From NCBI GenBank assembly GCA_002900995.3, contig CM035308.1:1922001-1986000 (forward strand): a stretch of DNA of 64,000 nt. Direction: 5' to 3'. The stretch comes from Ganoderma boninense (lineage: Eukaryota; Basidiomycota; Agaricomycetes; Polyporales; Polyporaceae). The first letter of the stretch is position 1; every line of letters begins with the position of its first letter. A program made the translations under genes and the position numbers. Of this stretch, positions 11,277-24,884 are shown piece after piece. The notes beneath the pieces are model-generated. The model saw only the letters and a list, made by a program, of their open reading frames with translations, was not told the origin of the DNA and searched no databases.

Positions 11277-12653
11277 TCAAACTCCCAGCTTCTCGCTCGC
11301 CAACCGCACGCCCTTGACGCGGTTCGCGATTTTCTGGATTGCAACGTCTCGCGCAAAGTCCGGTGAGCCGTGCTTCGGCTTCACGTCCACGCTGAATGGA
11401 CTGAAGCCGCAGTCGTCCGTCGCACCGAGCTGGTCGACGGGTATGAATTTCGACGCGTGGACCAGCTGCTCGCAGACCTCCTCCGGCGTCTCGACCTTGG
11501 GGTTGAGCGGGTTGACGACACCTATGAACGCGACCTAAGGTGCACAAATTTCGGTCACTCAACCTGGTTCGCCAAATCCTCAATATATCGAAAGTGGGAA
11601 CAGTACTGACCTGCCTTACGCCCATCGCGTCTCTCCTCAGGTGCTCCCCAATCTCCTTGTACACCTTCTCTTTGTTCGTCTCGCCGGCGCATTCGATCAG
11701 GAAGTAGCCAGCGTTGATCTGGAAGAGGCTGGGGAGCAGCTCGTGGTAGTCGACGTCCTTGCTGTGGACGCTGTCGCAGTCGCCTCCGGGACAGGTGTGG
11801 ATTCCGATGTTCTTCCGCTCCCCGGGACTAAAGCGATCCAGAACCTGATTTATAAGATCGATGAAGGTGTGCAGCAGACTCGCGCCTGTCCATGGGTTGC
11901 GCGGGTCCTTCTTGGCGGCGAGGCGGCCCTCGGTGAAGTCGATGCTGACTCGCGACGCACCGGCCTCGAGACAGCCTCGAATGTCCTTCTCGCACTCGTT
12001 GACGAGGTCCTTCACGAATTCTTCTCTGGTGTAGCCCTCGACCTCGCCTGCGGTGGAATGTGACACGACGTGTGAGTGGTTAACCTCGGTCTCGGCAGAT
12101 CACGATCGGAAAGCCGTTGACGTACCATTCAGGGGGTATAGCAGGTAGAGCACACTTGGGGAAATGACGGCCTGCTTCAGCTTAGCCTTCTTCGCGAGAG
12201 GCTTGCTCTTCTGGTAGTATTCGTGGGCGTAGGTGTTGTACTTCAGCGGGCCCCTGACGAGTCGGGGCAGCTGCCTGTGGTGGCCATCGTCGAAAATGGC
12301 GAAGTACTGGCCATCGGCGACAAGATTGGGGGCCAGTCCCTTGCCACCCAAGGTGTCAATGAGGGGATAGGTTGCAAAGGAGGACGCCTGGAGGACAGCG
12401 GAGTGTCGGGCGTTAGTTGGTAGTTATTGGCTGGCACGTTCGAGGACGTAAGTTTAACACTTACCCTCTGTTCGCCGTCCGTTACGAACTCAGCACCAGT
12501 CTCCTCCATTCGCTGCACGGAATCGGCCGCAGCCCTATCCTGCAACCGCAGTAGCTCTTCGTGCGAAATCGTACCCGCGTCGTAGGCCCTAAAAGCATCC
12601 TGAAGATATTGGGGTCTAGGCAAGGATCCGATGGGTTCCGTGGGGATGGGCAT
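11277..12653 (-). CDS. MetE-like (cobalamin-independent methionine synthase family) protein
   Basis: From the ATG at 12651-12653 the exons give TEPIGSLPRPQYL, the block EETGAEFVTDGEQR, then ISPSVLYLLYPL, a long exon with IHTCPGGDCDSVHS and YFLIECAGE, and a last exon with LGATDDCGFSPFS, ending at TGA 11277-11279. HxC, a later Glu and DCG at these spacings match the zinc ligands of the MetE C-terminal barrel that activate homocysteine. The protein lacks the MetE N-terminal half and so resembles stand-alone fungal and archaeal MetE-like proteins, whose methyl donor is often unproven. A phase-compatible upstream exon (about 12734-12833) could extend the N-terminus by about 40 residues. The family is clear; the physiological substrate is not. 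Confidence 0.85.
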
Positions 12654-13474
12654 CTCTTGCTTTTGAATCGGTGCAGGTAGGTCTGTAGAGAAGGTGCAGG
12701 GGGGTGAAATTAGTGGAAGCACGTACCAAGTGGAGTCTCATATAGGAGGGAAGTAGGTGGGAAAGATGTCGGCTCATCGTCTTCGCTGGCAGGCAGCGTC
12801 AACCAGGATGCCAAGCACTTCTGAAAGTTAGAAAGTGGTGTCTATAATGTCGTAAACAGTCACGAGTGCGCGATGTGCTGTCACTGTTGGTTCCTTCGTA
12901 GCGTGGGGTGCGGTCCGTCGTGGCCAGGAGAACAGGTCAACTGGCCAGTTTTGAGTTGGGGTTGTCGTCCTATGACTCTTAGGTGTACTAATGGTTATCC
13001 AATGGCCTGAGGTAAGTAGAGCGCGGTCGCGCGATCCTAATGGTTGTGGAAGTTCGATATAGGTAGCCAGCCACACCAGGACCGGTGCTTCTTGCTCGGC
13101 CCTTCCGATTGCAAATACACAGATGATTACAGGAGCTCGATGACTCGCAAGGCTCTTTTAAAAAGTATGTTTATCCTCTTTATCCATGAAATGTCTCCAG
13201 AAACCCGTAGTTGAAGAGGAAATGTAAGTCCAGTGGATGCATTCGGGACCAGTGATGTGAAGCTGCAGTCTGGGAGTGAAGTAGGGTTAAGATGCCAGAA
13301 CAAAGAAGACCGCAGAAACCAACCCACTCCGAATGCCAGAAAAACAGTCCGTCTAGGACCGTGACAGTATTGCTATCAAGAATGTAGCGTGTACACACAG
13401 AAGCTGGCCAACAACTCCACCAAGAATATTTTTACATGTATGTCTGATCCTTCTCTCGCACCAACCCCCAAACT
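12654..13474. other. Upstream region of the MetE-like gene and 3' flank of the F-box gene
   Basis: 12734-12833 may contain a coding 5' exon of the MetE-like gene, because acceptor CTAACTTTCAG and donor GTACGTG are both present. Nothing else coding is supported to 13474. Confidence 0.4.
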
Positions 13475-15518
13475 CTATTGCGGACGCGCATGCCCGTATT
13501 TCGTCACATAGAACCCGACCCCACTGCTGTCCCTGCGCTTGAGCCCGTCCTCCTTCATCGGCCGCGTCAGCGGGGGATATGTCTCTTCCCTCGCCCCCGG
13601 CCCGAAATCGAACACGAACGGCCGCGACTGCGTCGCTCCAAAGAGCCGAGAGCTCTCGAGCTTGACCGAGTACACGGGAGAAGAATCATTCCCAGGGGCA
13701 TGCACGCTCCACCCGCGGTTGGCCGCCCGCACGTCCCAGAACGCGACGACGCTATGGCGAGCTGTGCCGGCCGCAATGTGACACGCGTTCCCGCCGCCAG
13801 CCGCAACGTCATACACGGGCTCGAACAGCCAGGGATCGAACATGCTCATGACCGGGTAGAGGGCGCCACCGGCGGGGTAGGACGAGACCCCGGGGATCCG
13901 CGACGCACGACGGGAGGAGCGGAGGTCGTGCACATTGACGACGCCGTCGTACCACCCCGAGATGACCACGTTGTCGGAGGATCCCCACGGCGCTGACGGC
14001 GGCGCCCCGGAGATGCCGTAGACGGCGGAGGCGCGCGGGTGATCGTCGTGCGTAGCCGTGGTGAGGATATGGGACGGAGTGGGCGAGACGTGTGACTCCT
14101 GCAGGGCGTGGACGGTCAGGGGGGTTAGGGAGGACGCGCCGAGTACGGCGTGCCGCTTCGAGAGATGGGTTGCCCAACTGCGGACGCGCAGCTCGATGAA
14201 CTGTGGTGCGGGATCGGTGACAGAGTTGGAGAAAAAGACTGCAGTGCCGTTCGAGGACAGGGAGAGAATGCGGTCTCCGTCGGTCGAGATGCTCTCGACC
14301 GCGTCTGTGCCATGGTAGGCCCGCTTCTCGCGAAGCGGGGCGTCAGGGTGCACCAGGCTCTGAGCTCCAGGCTTGCACGCGGGCAGAACAACACGCTCGA
14401 GCGTGCCATCCGCGTATCCCACGTATACAGTGCGATCGAACCCACCGTCCGGGACGCATTGTATACTCGTGATATCGCGAGAGGCCTGCAGGACCTTGTT
14501 GGTCATGTACGCGCACTCAAACTGGATGCTCGGAGCGGACCCCGGGTGCTCTGAGCGCCCAAAGGTGTAGGAGTAGATATGGCTGGCGGCGGCGACAAAG
14601 AGGCGAGAGTTATTGATGGCAAGGTGAGGTTGGAGCTTGCCTGTCCACTTGGATGCCAAGGGTCTGGCGACGAAATGGGGCTCGCTCCAGTTACTGTCCG
14701 CAATTGTGTTGTAGCTGCGAGAGGCATAGTCAGCGTTGAAGATCAAGGGTCAGTGGATAGATGAAGAAGTCGAAGATCGTGGCGCTTGTCCAAGGCGTGG
14801 ATCAGGTTTGGGTCGAGCTGCGACGACACTCGAGCTCCACGATGGAAAGCTCGTAATGCGTTTGGTATAGAGGCGCTTTTATGTTCACATGGACCGGCGA
14901 CTCGCCCATCCGGCAAACATTATGATCAATGTATAAAGAAAATCTGCACGAAGAGCAACCGTGCTCACGGGGCCATGTCAAGGCGCGTCGAGCCGGCTAT
15001 ATGCAGCACGATACTAGGCAACGGGCGCAGGACCGCGTGCAGACGGGCATTCGACGGCTCAGAAGGATTCTACCCCGGATGGGTTCCATCATGATGTGAT
15101 GAATTCGTCAGGGTGTTCGCCGTTGAGAGGGTCGGGCATTATAGACTTCGCAGCAGGAGAGGCACACTCACCGAACCTGGGCGTAAGGATTCCATAACTT
15201 CATGGACTTGGCTAGACTCCATGTATGATGGGGATTGGCCTTGAGATGTATTTTCCAACCAAATTCATGAACCTTGGCGAACCGCTCGCTTGTCAGCCTC
15301 GGGTAGGATATTGGTATAGAGTTTGGACCTACCAGAGCATGAAAATAGCGAGAGGTTTGTGCAAGGGTGGACAGGTCGGGGACGGACAGATAGTGAAGAA
15401 TGGAGATCCAGATGTCGCTAGGCAGGACCTCTGCGAGCATGAGGGGACGAAGCCTGAGCCTGCCTTTCACGGCAGTTGTAGTGGAGGCGGACGGTTTGTA
15501 GTAGCGTGTGCGAGACAT
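13475..15518 (-). CDS. F-box protein with C-terminal WD40-like propeller
   Basis: The ATG at 15516-15518 begins MSRTRYYKPSAS. An F-box follows (LPSDIWISILHYLSVPDL, then LAQTSRYFHAL), a 60-bp intron with branch site CTGAC, and HEFGWKIHLKANP. A long intron (about 450 bp) then joins GTTCG to CTACAAC in phase. The last exon, 14714 to 13475, encodes about 410 residues with propeller-like strands such as VYVGYADGTLERV, NVVISGWYDGVVNVHDLRSS and HSVVAFWDVRAANRGWSVH. The arrangement resembles FBXW4-like substrate receptors of SCF ubiquitin ligases: the F-box would bind Skp1 and the propeller a target. The unusually long intron could hide a small exon, though none was found. It is divergent from Miro, 423 bp away. 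Confidence 0.8.
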
Positions 15519-15941
15519 ACCGGAGGACGAGTGTAGATCGCTGGCCTGTCTGGAGGCCGCGTTATATAGAAAAACGAGAGAGTGCGTTCCCAGGGAGGGT
15601 TCCTGTGCGCCAAGGGTGGTGTCGCAAGAACGTTCTTCGACGCCGGTGGTTGGAGGAGAGAGCAGCGGGACAACTGTTCCGGGGCACGAATGGGCAGCGT
15701 TTGGGAGCAAGTGTCCTTTCAGGGACTCGGGCCTAGATCAGCGTGAGATGGAAGCCCCTCCACCCCCGGCTTTCCCTCCTCGCGCGCCTGTTCCCCCGGT
15801 CCCGGCGCCTCCTGCATCGCTGCGAGGGCAGCCGAGGACGCGGTGGCGACTCCGGATGTGTGCCGGCTCAGCTCCTTCTCTACTCCTTGCTAGCATCCTA
15901 TACGCTCACCCTAATCCTTCTCGGCGTCCGTGACGCTCAGC
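15519..15941. promoter_or_regulatory. Divergent promoter region between F-box gene and Miro
   Basis: About 420 bp separates the two divergent start codons. The stretch 15753-15800 is a C-rich pyrimidine tract just upstream of Miro, of the kind common in fungal TATA-less promoters. No clear TATA box was seen. Confidence 0.4.
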
Positions 15942-18936
<2,995 letters not shown>

Positions 18937-19406
18937 ATGTATAGACTGCTCGCATGTTGTTCTGGCCGACGATGACGATCGCTTGTGGATGGTTGAGACT
19001 ATGCGTGTGCGTTCTGCGGCGGGAGTTGTGAATGAGGTGTGGGCTACTGACGGCGGTGAACGGCTGCGGCCGCTGTGGAGATTGGGCCGGGATGGACGAT
19101 GTACGCCTCGAAGGCGCAGCGGCCAAAAAGGGGACGGGAGAGCCAATCGGCTAGATCCGATAATCGACGGAGACGGCGCACGGCGGGGGCGTGGCGTCAG
19201 CGCGCAACATAAGTGACATACCCCCAATGCGGACCACAATACCTCCCCAGCCAATACACTCTCGTCCTTGCCACCAACACCCATCCTCCACCTAGCTGCT
19301 CCCCGTTTGCGACGCGGAGCACCCCCACGACACACCAAGCTGCCCCGAGCGCAATCAAGTCCCGTTAACGACCGCCTGCACTCACGATTCAGATTGCACG
19401 ATAATC
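18937..19406. other. Intergenic region, Miro 3' flank and VWA-gene promoter
   Basis: About 470 bp with no supported coding sequence. 19200-19400 is C-rich and resembles a promoter/leader for the following gene. No TATA box is evident. Confidence 0.4.
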
Positions 19407-21684
19407 ATGGACGAAGACATGGACATGGCGGCCGCGACGCCTTTCCAGCCCCAGCCTGCGTATCAGCAGCAACCCCCGCTTCAAGGGCTCGACGATGGTC
19501 GGAAGATGCTGTATGTACACGCACGCTGTATTTTATTCTCTTTTCCGCCCCTACCTCCTCGCTTCTGCGAAGCTTGCACACATGGAGCACGCGCCCGGGT
19601 ACAGTGACGGTAGCGGGCTGACAACTAACTACCCCATCATCTCTCCCACACAGCGACCTCGTCTTCGTGCAGGACTGCACAGGCAGCCAGGGCAGCTACA
19701 TCGCGTCCGCGACCAAGAACATTGAAGAGATCTGCAACCACATCTACGAGTCCGGCAAGCTCCAGACTCGCGAGGATCTCCGTATCGGCCTCGTCGCGTA
19801 CCGCGACCACCCTCCCCAGGACCACACGTACGTCACCAAGAATTTTGGCTTCTCATCCGACATCTCGGAGGTGCACAAGAACCTCTCAAGCCTCTACGCC
19901 TCTGGCGGAGGCGACGGCCCCGAGGCGGTGACAGCCGCCCTTGCTGAAGCCCTCAACATGGACTGGCGGCCCCTGGCGAGCAAGATGGTCGTCCTCATCG
20001 CGGACGCTCCCCCACATGGGATCGGGGAGTACGGCGACGGTAACGTCCCTCGTCTCGACGTGTCTCTGGCTTTCGGCCCTTGACTCTTCGCGTTCTAGGC
20101 TTCGACGAGGGCTCGCCTGATGGGCACGATCCGCTGCAGATCGCGCGGGAGATGGCTAGCAGGGGAATCACTCTGGTGCGTCGTGTCTGCGCGTCGTTGG
20201 CGTATCCTGCTGACCGGGCAAGTGCAGTTCTTTGTTGCGTGCGAGCCTGCGCTCAGCGGCTATTCGGTCAGTGGGCATTCCCCTTCTCCGTCGCTCTCGG
20301 TTTGATCAGTGCTGACGTCCTGACGTCATGCACAGTATGCGACAGACTTCTACCAGGCACTGACGAACATCACGTCGGGCCTCATGCTTCCGCTCACGAC
20401 GGCGGACCTTCTCACACACGCCATCGTCGGCAGTGTGCTGGAGAACCTGGACATGGAGCGACTTGTGCGCGAAGTCGGCCAGGCAGTGTCCCAGCGGATA
20501 CTGGGCAACAACGAGAGCGTGGACGACGTCGCAAAGGAGCTCCATGAACGGCTGCTGCTCCGGAACGAGAGCACAAAGAAGGTCGTCATCGAGAGCATCT
20601 ACCGCGAATCGGAGGAAGCGAAGCACAATGTCAGCATCTACTTCAATGCTCCCGCACTCGCCGATGCTCGACCACACCTGAAGCGAGTAAGTAGCGACAC
20701 CGCGCTCTGTGCTTACACTACCTTTGACGCGCTCTCTCACATAGGTTCCTGGCACGCGGTTCACCGACAAGTACCTGCATGCACGGATGTCGTCATCACG
20801 AAGCTCATATTACACTTCGCCGTACTCTATTCCCCCACGGCCCGCGGAGAAGACGTCTCCGACGAAGGCGGCACCTTCCTCACCACCGCGCAAGGTTGTC
20901 ACGGACTTCAAGGCGTTCGGGGCATCGCCGTCGGCGAGCGTCTTCGGCACCGCAGTGCAGTCATCGCCGTTCTCGCTAGCGGGGGGCAAGGCTGCATTCG
21001 GTGGCATGCGCAACAATGGCCGTTCGGCCATGTTTGACGATGACGAGGAAGATGATGACGAGGACGGTGGAAGGCAGAAGGTCGAGCTCAGGGAAGACTC
21101 GATCACGCTGGATCAGGTGCGATCTTCCCGTGCCAATTTGAGGCAGAGTGCTGATCAAGAGGTCCCAACCGCAGGCAAGGCGCATTGCGCTGCAAAGTGC
21201 ATGGAGAGGTACCCGTATGTAAAGCTATTATGAGTTGGGCTGGCAGCAGCAGCACGGCGTGCCGCGATATCCCTAGTGACAGACCGCGCCGGTGCTCTGT
21301 CCCGTTTACCCCATACGTATGTTGCATTCTGTACATCTGTAATACTATCTCCGCTCCATCCCAACGTCGTTCTCACATCTGTTTTATTTTGTCCAGCGGG
21401 TTGCGAAGAGGGTTGTGGTGGATGTTCAAGCGTTCAAGTTGGATCCGGCCGTCGGAGTCCGTTCAAGTTTTTCTATGCTTCACTTCACACCGTTTTGGAG
21501 ACCAAACGGTGCCTCCGCTCGCGGCCATGTGTCGCTGCAGAGCTTTTACTGTTTCACTTTTATTTGCTCCTTTCGTTGCGGCTGTCATGAGTTTATGGCA
21601 CCCGTTGTAGCATTTGTTTTGGAACCTGGTTTCATCTCAACTTGTATTGTTTTGTATGCCCGACTCCGACTCCCGAGACGTTGA
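19407..21684 (+). CDS. von Willebrand factor A-domain protein
   Basis: Exon 1 (ATG 19407) encodes an acidic/Gln-rich leader and splices at ATGCT to CGACCTC. The VWA domain then begins: DLVFVQDCTGSQGSY carries a MIDAS-like D-x-T-G-S, followed by RIGLVAYRDHPPQD, GGGDGPEAVTAAL and KMVVLIADAPPHGIG. Further exons give FFVACEPALSGY and ATDFYQALTNITSG. The C-terminal half is low complexity (Ser/Pro-rich, then an acidic DDDEEDDDED run). Similar fungal and Dictyostelium proteins can carry an alpha-kinase domain, but none is visible here. The 3' end is uncertain: either a 43-residue read-through to 21233, or splicing from LDQ at about 21117 to RVAKRVVVDV near 21397, ending at 21684. The cellular role is unknown. 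Confidence 0.75.
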
Positions 21685-21858
21685 TGCGTTGGTATGAAAC
21701 ATCACTCTACTCACTCCGCTGTACAAATAGACTGGCACGAGTAATGCACAGGACTTGGTTATAGACAAACATGCACAGATCGGACGTTCATAGGACCATG
21801 CAGTTACAGTCACATTAGGTCGATAGTGAACATTCAGAGCAATAGGATTGCACCAGGA

Positions 21859-23023
21859 CTATGACTTCTTGCTACTTTTCTTTTTCGCGCTCTTCTTCGG
21901 CAAGGTATCCGCAGACGAGTCTCTAGTCCGTTTTGATGCATTTCCCACATCCGGTGGGGAAGCTTCTTCCACAATAGGTGTTGCCCCCTGTGAGGTGCAG
22001 TCCGCGGGCTCATCGTCAGACGGAGGAGATGGCGAGCTTGCCTGTGTATCCTCTCTTGCCTTTCGTGCCACCCTCTTTTTCCGCCTCTCCTCCTTTCGAG
22101 CCCGCTTCTCTGCCCTCAGCCTCCTCCTCTCTGCTCTCTCCGCCTTCCTGGCTGCCTTTTCTGCCTTGGGAACATCCACAGCTTCATCGGCCTCATCCTC
22201 TTCGTCCTCCCCATCGTTGCTTGTAGCCTTGTCCTTTCCCTTCAGCTTTGCTCGTTTCTCTGCCTCCTTCGCCTCCCGCTTTCGACGTTTCCTCTCCGCC
22301 TTGTCTTCGCCCTCCAAGTCCGCAACCTTCCGCTTTGTACTCTTGGGTTCTTTCGTTGCCTTGGCGTCACATGCTGAGGAGGAGGAAGAAGATGGCTGAG
22401 CGAGGCTCGCAGGGTCCAGTGCCTCCTTCTCGACATCATCCGTGGATAAGACCGGGCCGCGGTAGAAAATCGCGTAGAGCATCCGGCGAGCAGACTGCTG
22501 CTTGGCCTGTGCCATGACGCTGAGTTTTGGAGTGAGCACACCATCGCCGTTTAGGCTCTGCGGCTCAGAAGGGGTCGTCGCGCCTGACAGCGCCGGGGTG
22601 CCAGTCGTAGGTCGACGGTTAGATATGATGCCCGTCTTCGTGCGCTCGAGACTAAGGTTCGGGGTTGAGCTACCCTCTGAGTCCTGAGCGATTGAATGGC
22701 GGCGTTGGATGGGGAATAAGGGTAGCAGTAGAGAGGTACTCACGGATTCGTCGTCCGAGTTGTGTACTTTGACTTGGATGCTAACCGAGGCAGCCTGGAA
22801 AACACTGTGAACATAACACCATGTTAGAGAGGTGTTCTTGCAGACAGTTACTGCAGACGTACTGGTCCCAGAAGGGGAACGCTTCGTCGCGGTCCTTGCC
22901 TACTCCAGCTAGGGACTTCTTCTGCACGATGTGTATGGGCTTGGCGATAGCGCCGTTGCGGAGCCCGGTGCCCTTGCCAGACCATCCTTGGGAGACGAGG
23001 TGTGCATGGCCATCGAGAGGCAT
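21859..23023 (-). CDS. TMA23: G-patch-type ribosome-biogenesis protein, Tma23-like
   Basis: The ATG at 23021-23023 begins MPLDGHAHLVSQGWSGKG. The first 55 residues, with GTGLRNGAIAKPI, KKSLAGVGKDRDEAFPFWD and an intron after the Trp-Asp, match the truncated G-patch region of yeast Tma23, a nucleolar protein linked to 40S assembly. Exon 2 (VFQAASVSIQVKVHNSDDES) and a long exon 3 follow. Exon 3 carries an extremely Lys/Arg/Glu-rich region (e.g. RAERRRLRAEKRARKEERRKKR) and ends in KKSAKKKSSKKS at 21859. The basic tail is expected of nucleolar RNA-binding proteins. The protein is about 100 residues longer than yeast Tma23. It is divergent from the Borealin-like gene, with 255 bp between starts. 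Confidence 0.75.
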
Positions 23024-23278
23024 GTCCAGATCCGTTGGGCTGCAGAGGCAAGCCCGATTCAGTGTCACTGTCAGAGACCGTCAGAGACCAGGACTTGAAG
23101 TTGCGGCTGCCGATCAAATTCAGCAGACAGACGGGCACACGTGACTCAGGGCCGCGCGCGTAAACGGCGCGGGTGGCCACAGAATCCTTCGGCGCGTTCT
23201 TCGAGCTTCAACCACCCCCATCCAATCCATCCCAGATTTTCAGCCTTCCGCCCATCCTCGTCCGAGTCCCTCCTCAAG

Positions 23279-24666
23279 ATGTCTGGCTCAAGAACCCGGA
23301 AATTCTCTGGCGAGGAGAAGGAACAGCTCCTCGCCAACCTCGACCTCGAAGGTAAGTCTCCCTCTGCACTGCATCAAAGCTTATTTGCGGAGCATCTTCA
23401 ACACTACCTTCCAGTGGCACACAAGGCACGACAATTCGAGGAATGGTTGACGGATACGCTTGAGGACTTTCGGCGACACCAGGACGGCTTGATCTCGCGC
23501 ATGCCGCGCATCGTCCGCAACGTCACCATGCGCGAGTTCGCTAAATACAACGGCGACATCCAAGCCGCAGTCAAGGGCCTCTCCCGCGAGCTCCTAGGCT
23601 CCGAGGACGCGACTATCGACCTGACCACACGCAAGCGGAAGTGGGTGGAGAGTCAGGAGGCGGACGGAGATAAACTCGGGAAGGAGGAGTCTTCAAGAGC
23701 TGTCAAGAATGGTACGAAACACCTTGGACTCGATGGGTTGGTTGATATTAACTTTGGTACAGCCCGCACGGTTGCAGCGACACCCAAGAAGAAACCCCCG
23801 TCCAGTGTCGTACCGCAGTCGGCCCAGAAGTCTCGCCTTCCGATGACCAAGACTCCTGCCAAGGTGCGCACCGCCTTGACCTCATTGTGTCAACCTCCTC
23901 ATCCATGACTGCCCAGACACGGAATATGACGCGCGTACCCTCTGGAGCCGTCTCGCCAAGTCCGCAGAAGGGCATCCCCAGACCACTTGGCTTCCCCCGC
24001 ACACCTTCAAGATTCGCCTCTCCGACGAAAGCTTCGCAAGGGCGTGTTCCCACCTCCCGCGTACCCTCATCATCAACCTTCAATCCTGTCCTGCCCTCAG
24101 AACCCTCTCATCCGCGCTGGCCCCGCAAAGACGAGCGTCTACGCAGCGTGAACGGCTCTCCCATCGCGAATCCATATGAGCTGGACCTGAAGAATTGGTT
24201 CAGGGCTGTCGCAGAGGCGCCGGAGCCCGGCGACCAGCTGCGCTTCAATGCTGCAGGAGGTGCAGGCAAGACACTGAAGAAGCAACGGAGCATCATCATC
24301 CGGTCCGGATCGTCGTCGAGTCTGGGGGTGGGATCCCAGCAAGGAACGCACTCACGATCGGCGTCGCAGACGAGCACTCTTGTAGGCGCGCATTCGCCGA
24401 CAGACGAGCAGTTCGCCAAGGAGCAGCGCAAGGGGAGCACTGTCAGCGAGCGGGCGTCGCTGGAGGATCCATTCGTCGCCCCGACGTTCTCTGCGCTGGT
24501 CTCGGTCCAGACCAAGGATGGACATGTCCTCGAGTTCAACCCCCTGCAAACTTCGCCCGAAGAGCTGGACGCGCTGGAAGGTATTTCGGATAGTGCGAAG
24601 AAGCAAGCGAAGGAGGACATGGCGCGCATGATTCAGGCTACATTCGAGAGATGGCGGATCAGCTAG
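23279..24666 (+). CDS. Borealin-like chromosomal passenger complex subunit
   Basis: The ATG at 23279 begins MSGSRTRKFSGEEKEQLL. After an intron at 23352-23414 comes AHKARQFEEWLTDTLEDF, then RMPRIVRNVTMREFAKYNGD. This is the N-terminal helical segment of Borealin/Nbl1 that bundles with INCENP and Survivin. A basic, Ser/Pro-rich middle (KKKPPSSVVPQSAQKSRLP, many SP/TP sites suggesting Cdk phosphorylation) is followed by a C-terminal block: VSVQTKDGHVLEFNP then LQTSPEELDALEGI and a final helix ending WRIS at 24666. Length (about 400 residues) is nearer metazoan Borealin than the very short yeast Nbl1. Role: targeting Aurora B to centromeres and the spindle midzone. Internal introns at about 23712-23763 and 23863-23918 fit by phase. 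Confidence 0.8.
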
Positions 24667-24884
24667 AGGATAGACTGGCATTTTTGCCGTTTGTTCCCCT
24701 TGTCTCTCGTCCGTGACTCAATTCTCGCATGGACTGCTACCGCCCACATCCATCATTCCACTGTCCCTAGCATCATTCATCACACATTTGCATAGTCTCG
24801 GTTGCTTGCTGTATTCATTATTGGCATGCCTGCCGTCCAGGCGTTGCCTCATTGTCCTGCAAGACATCACGGTCTGACAATCCG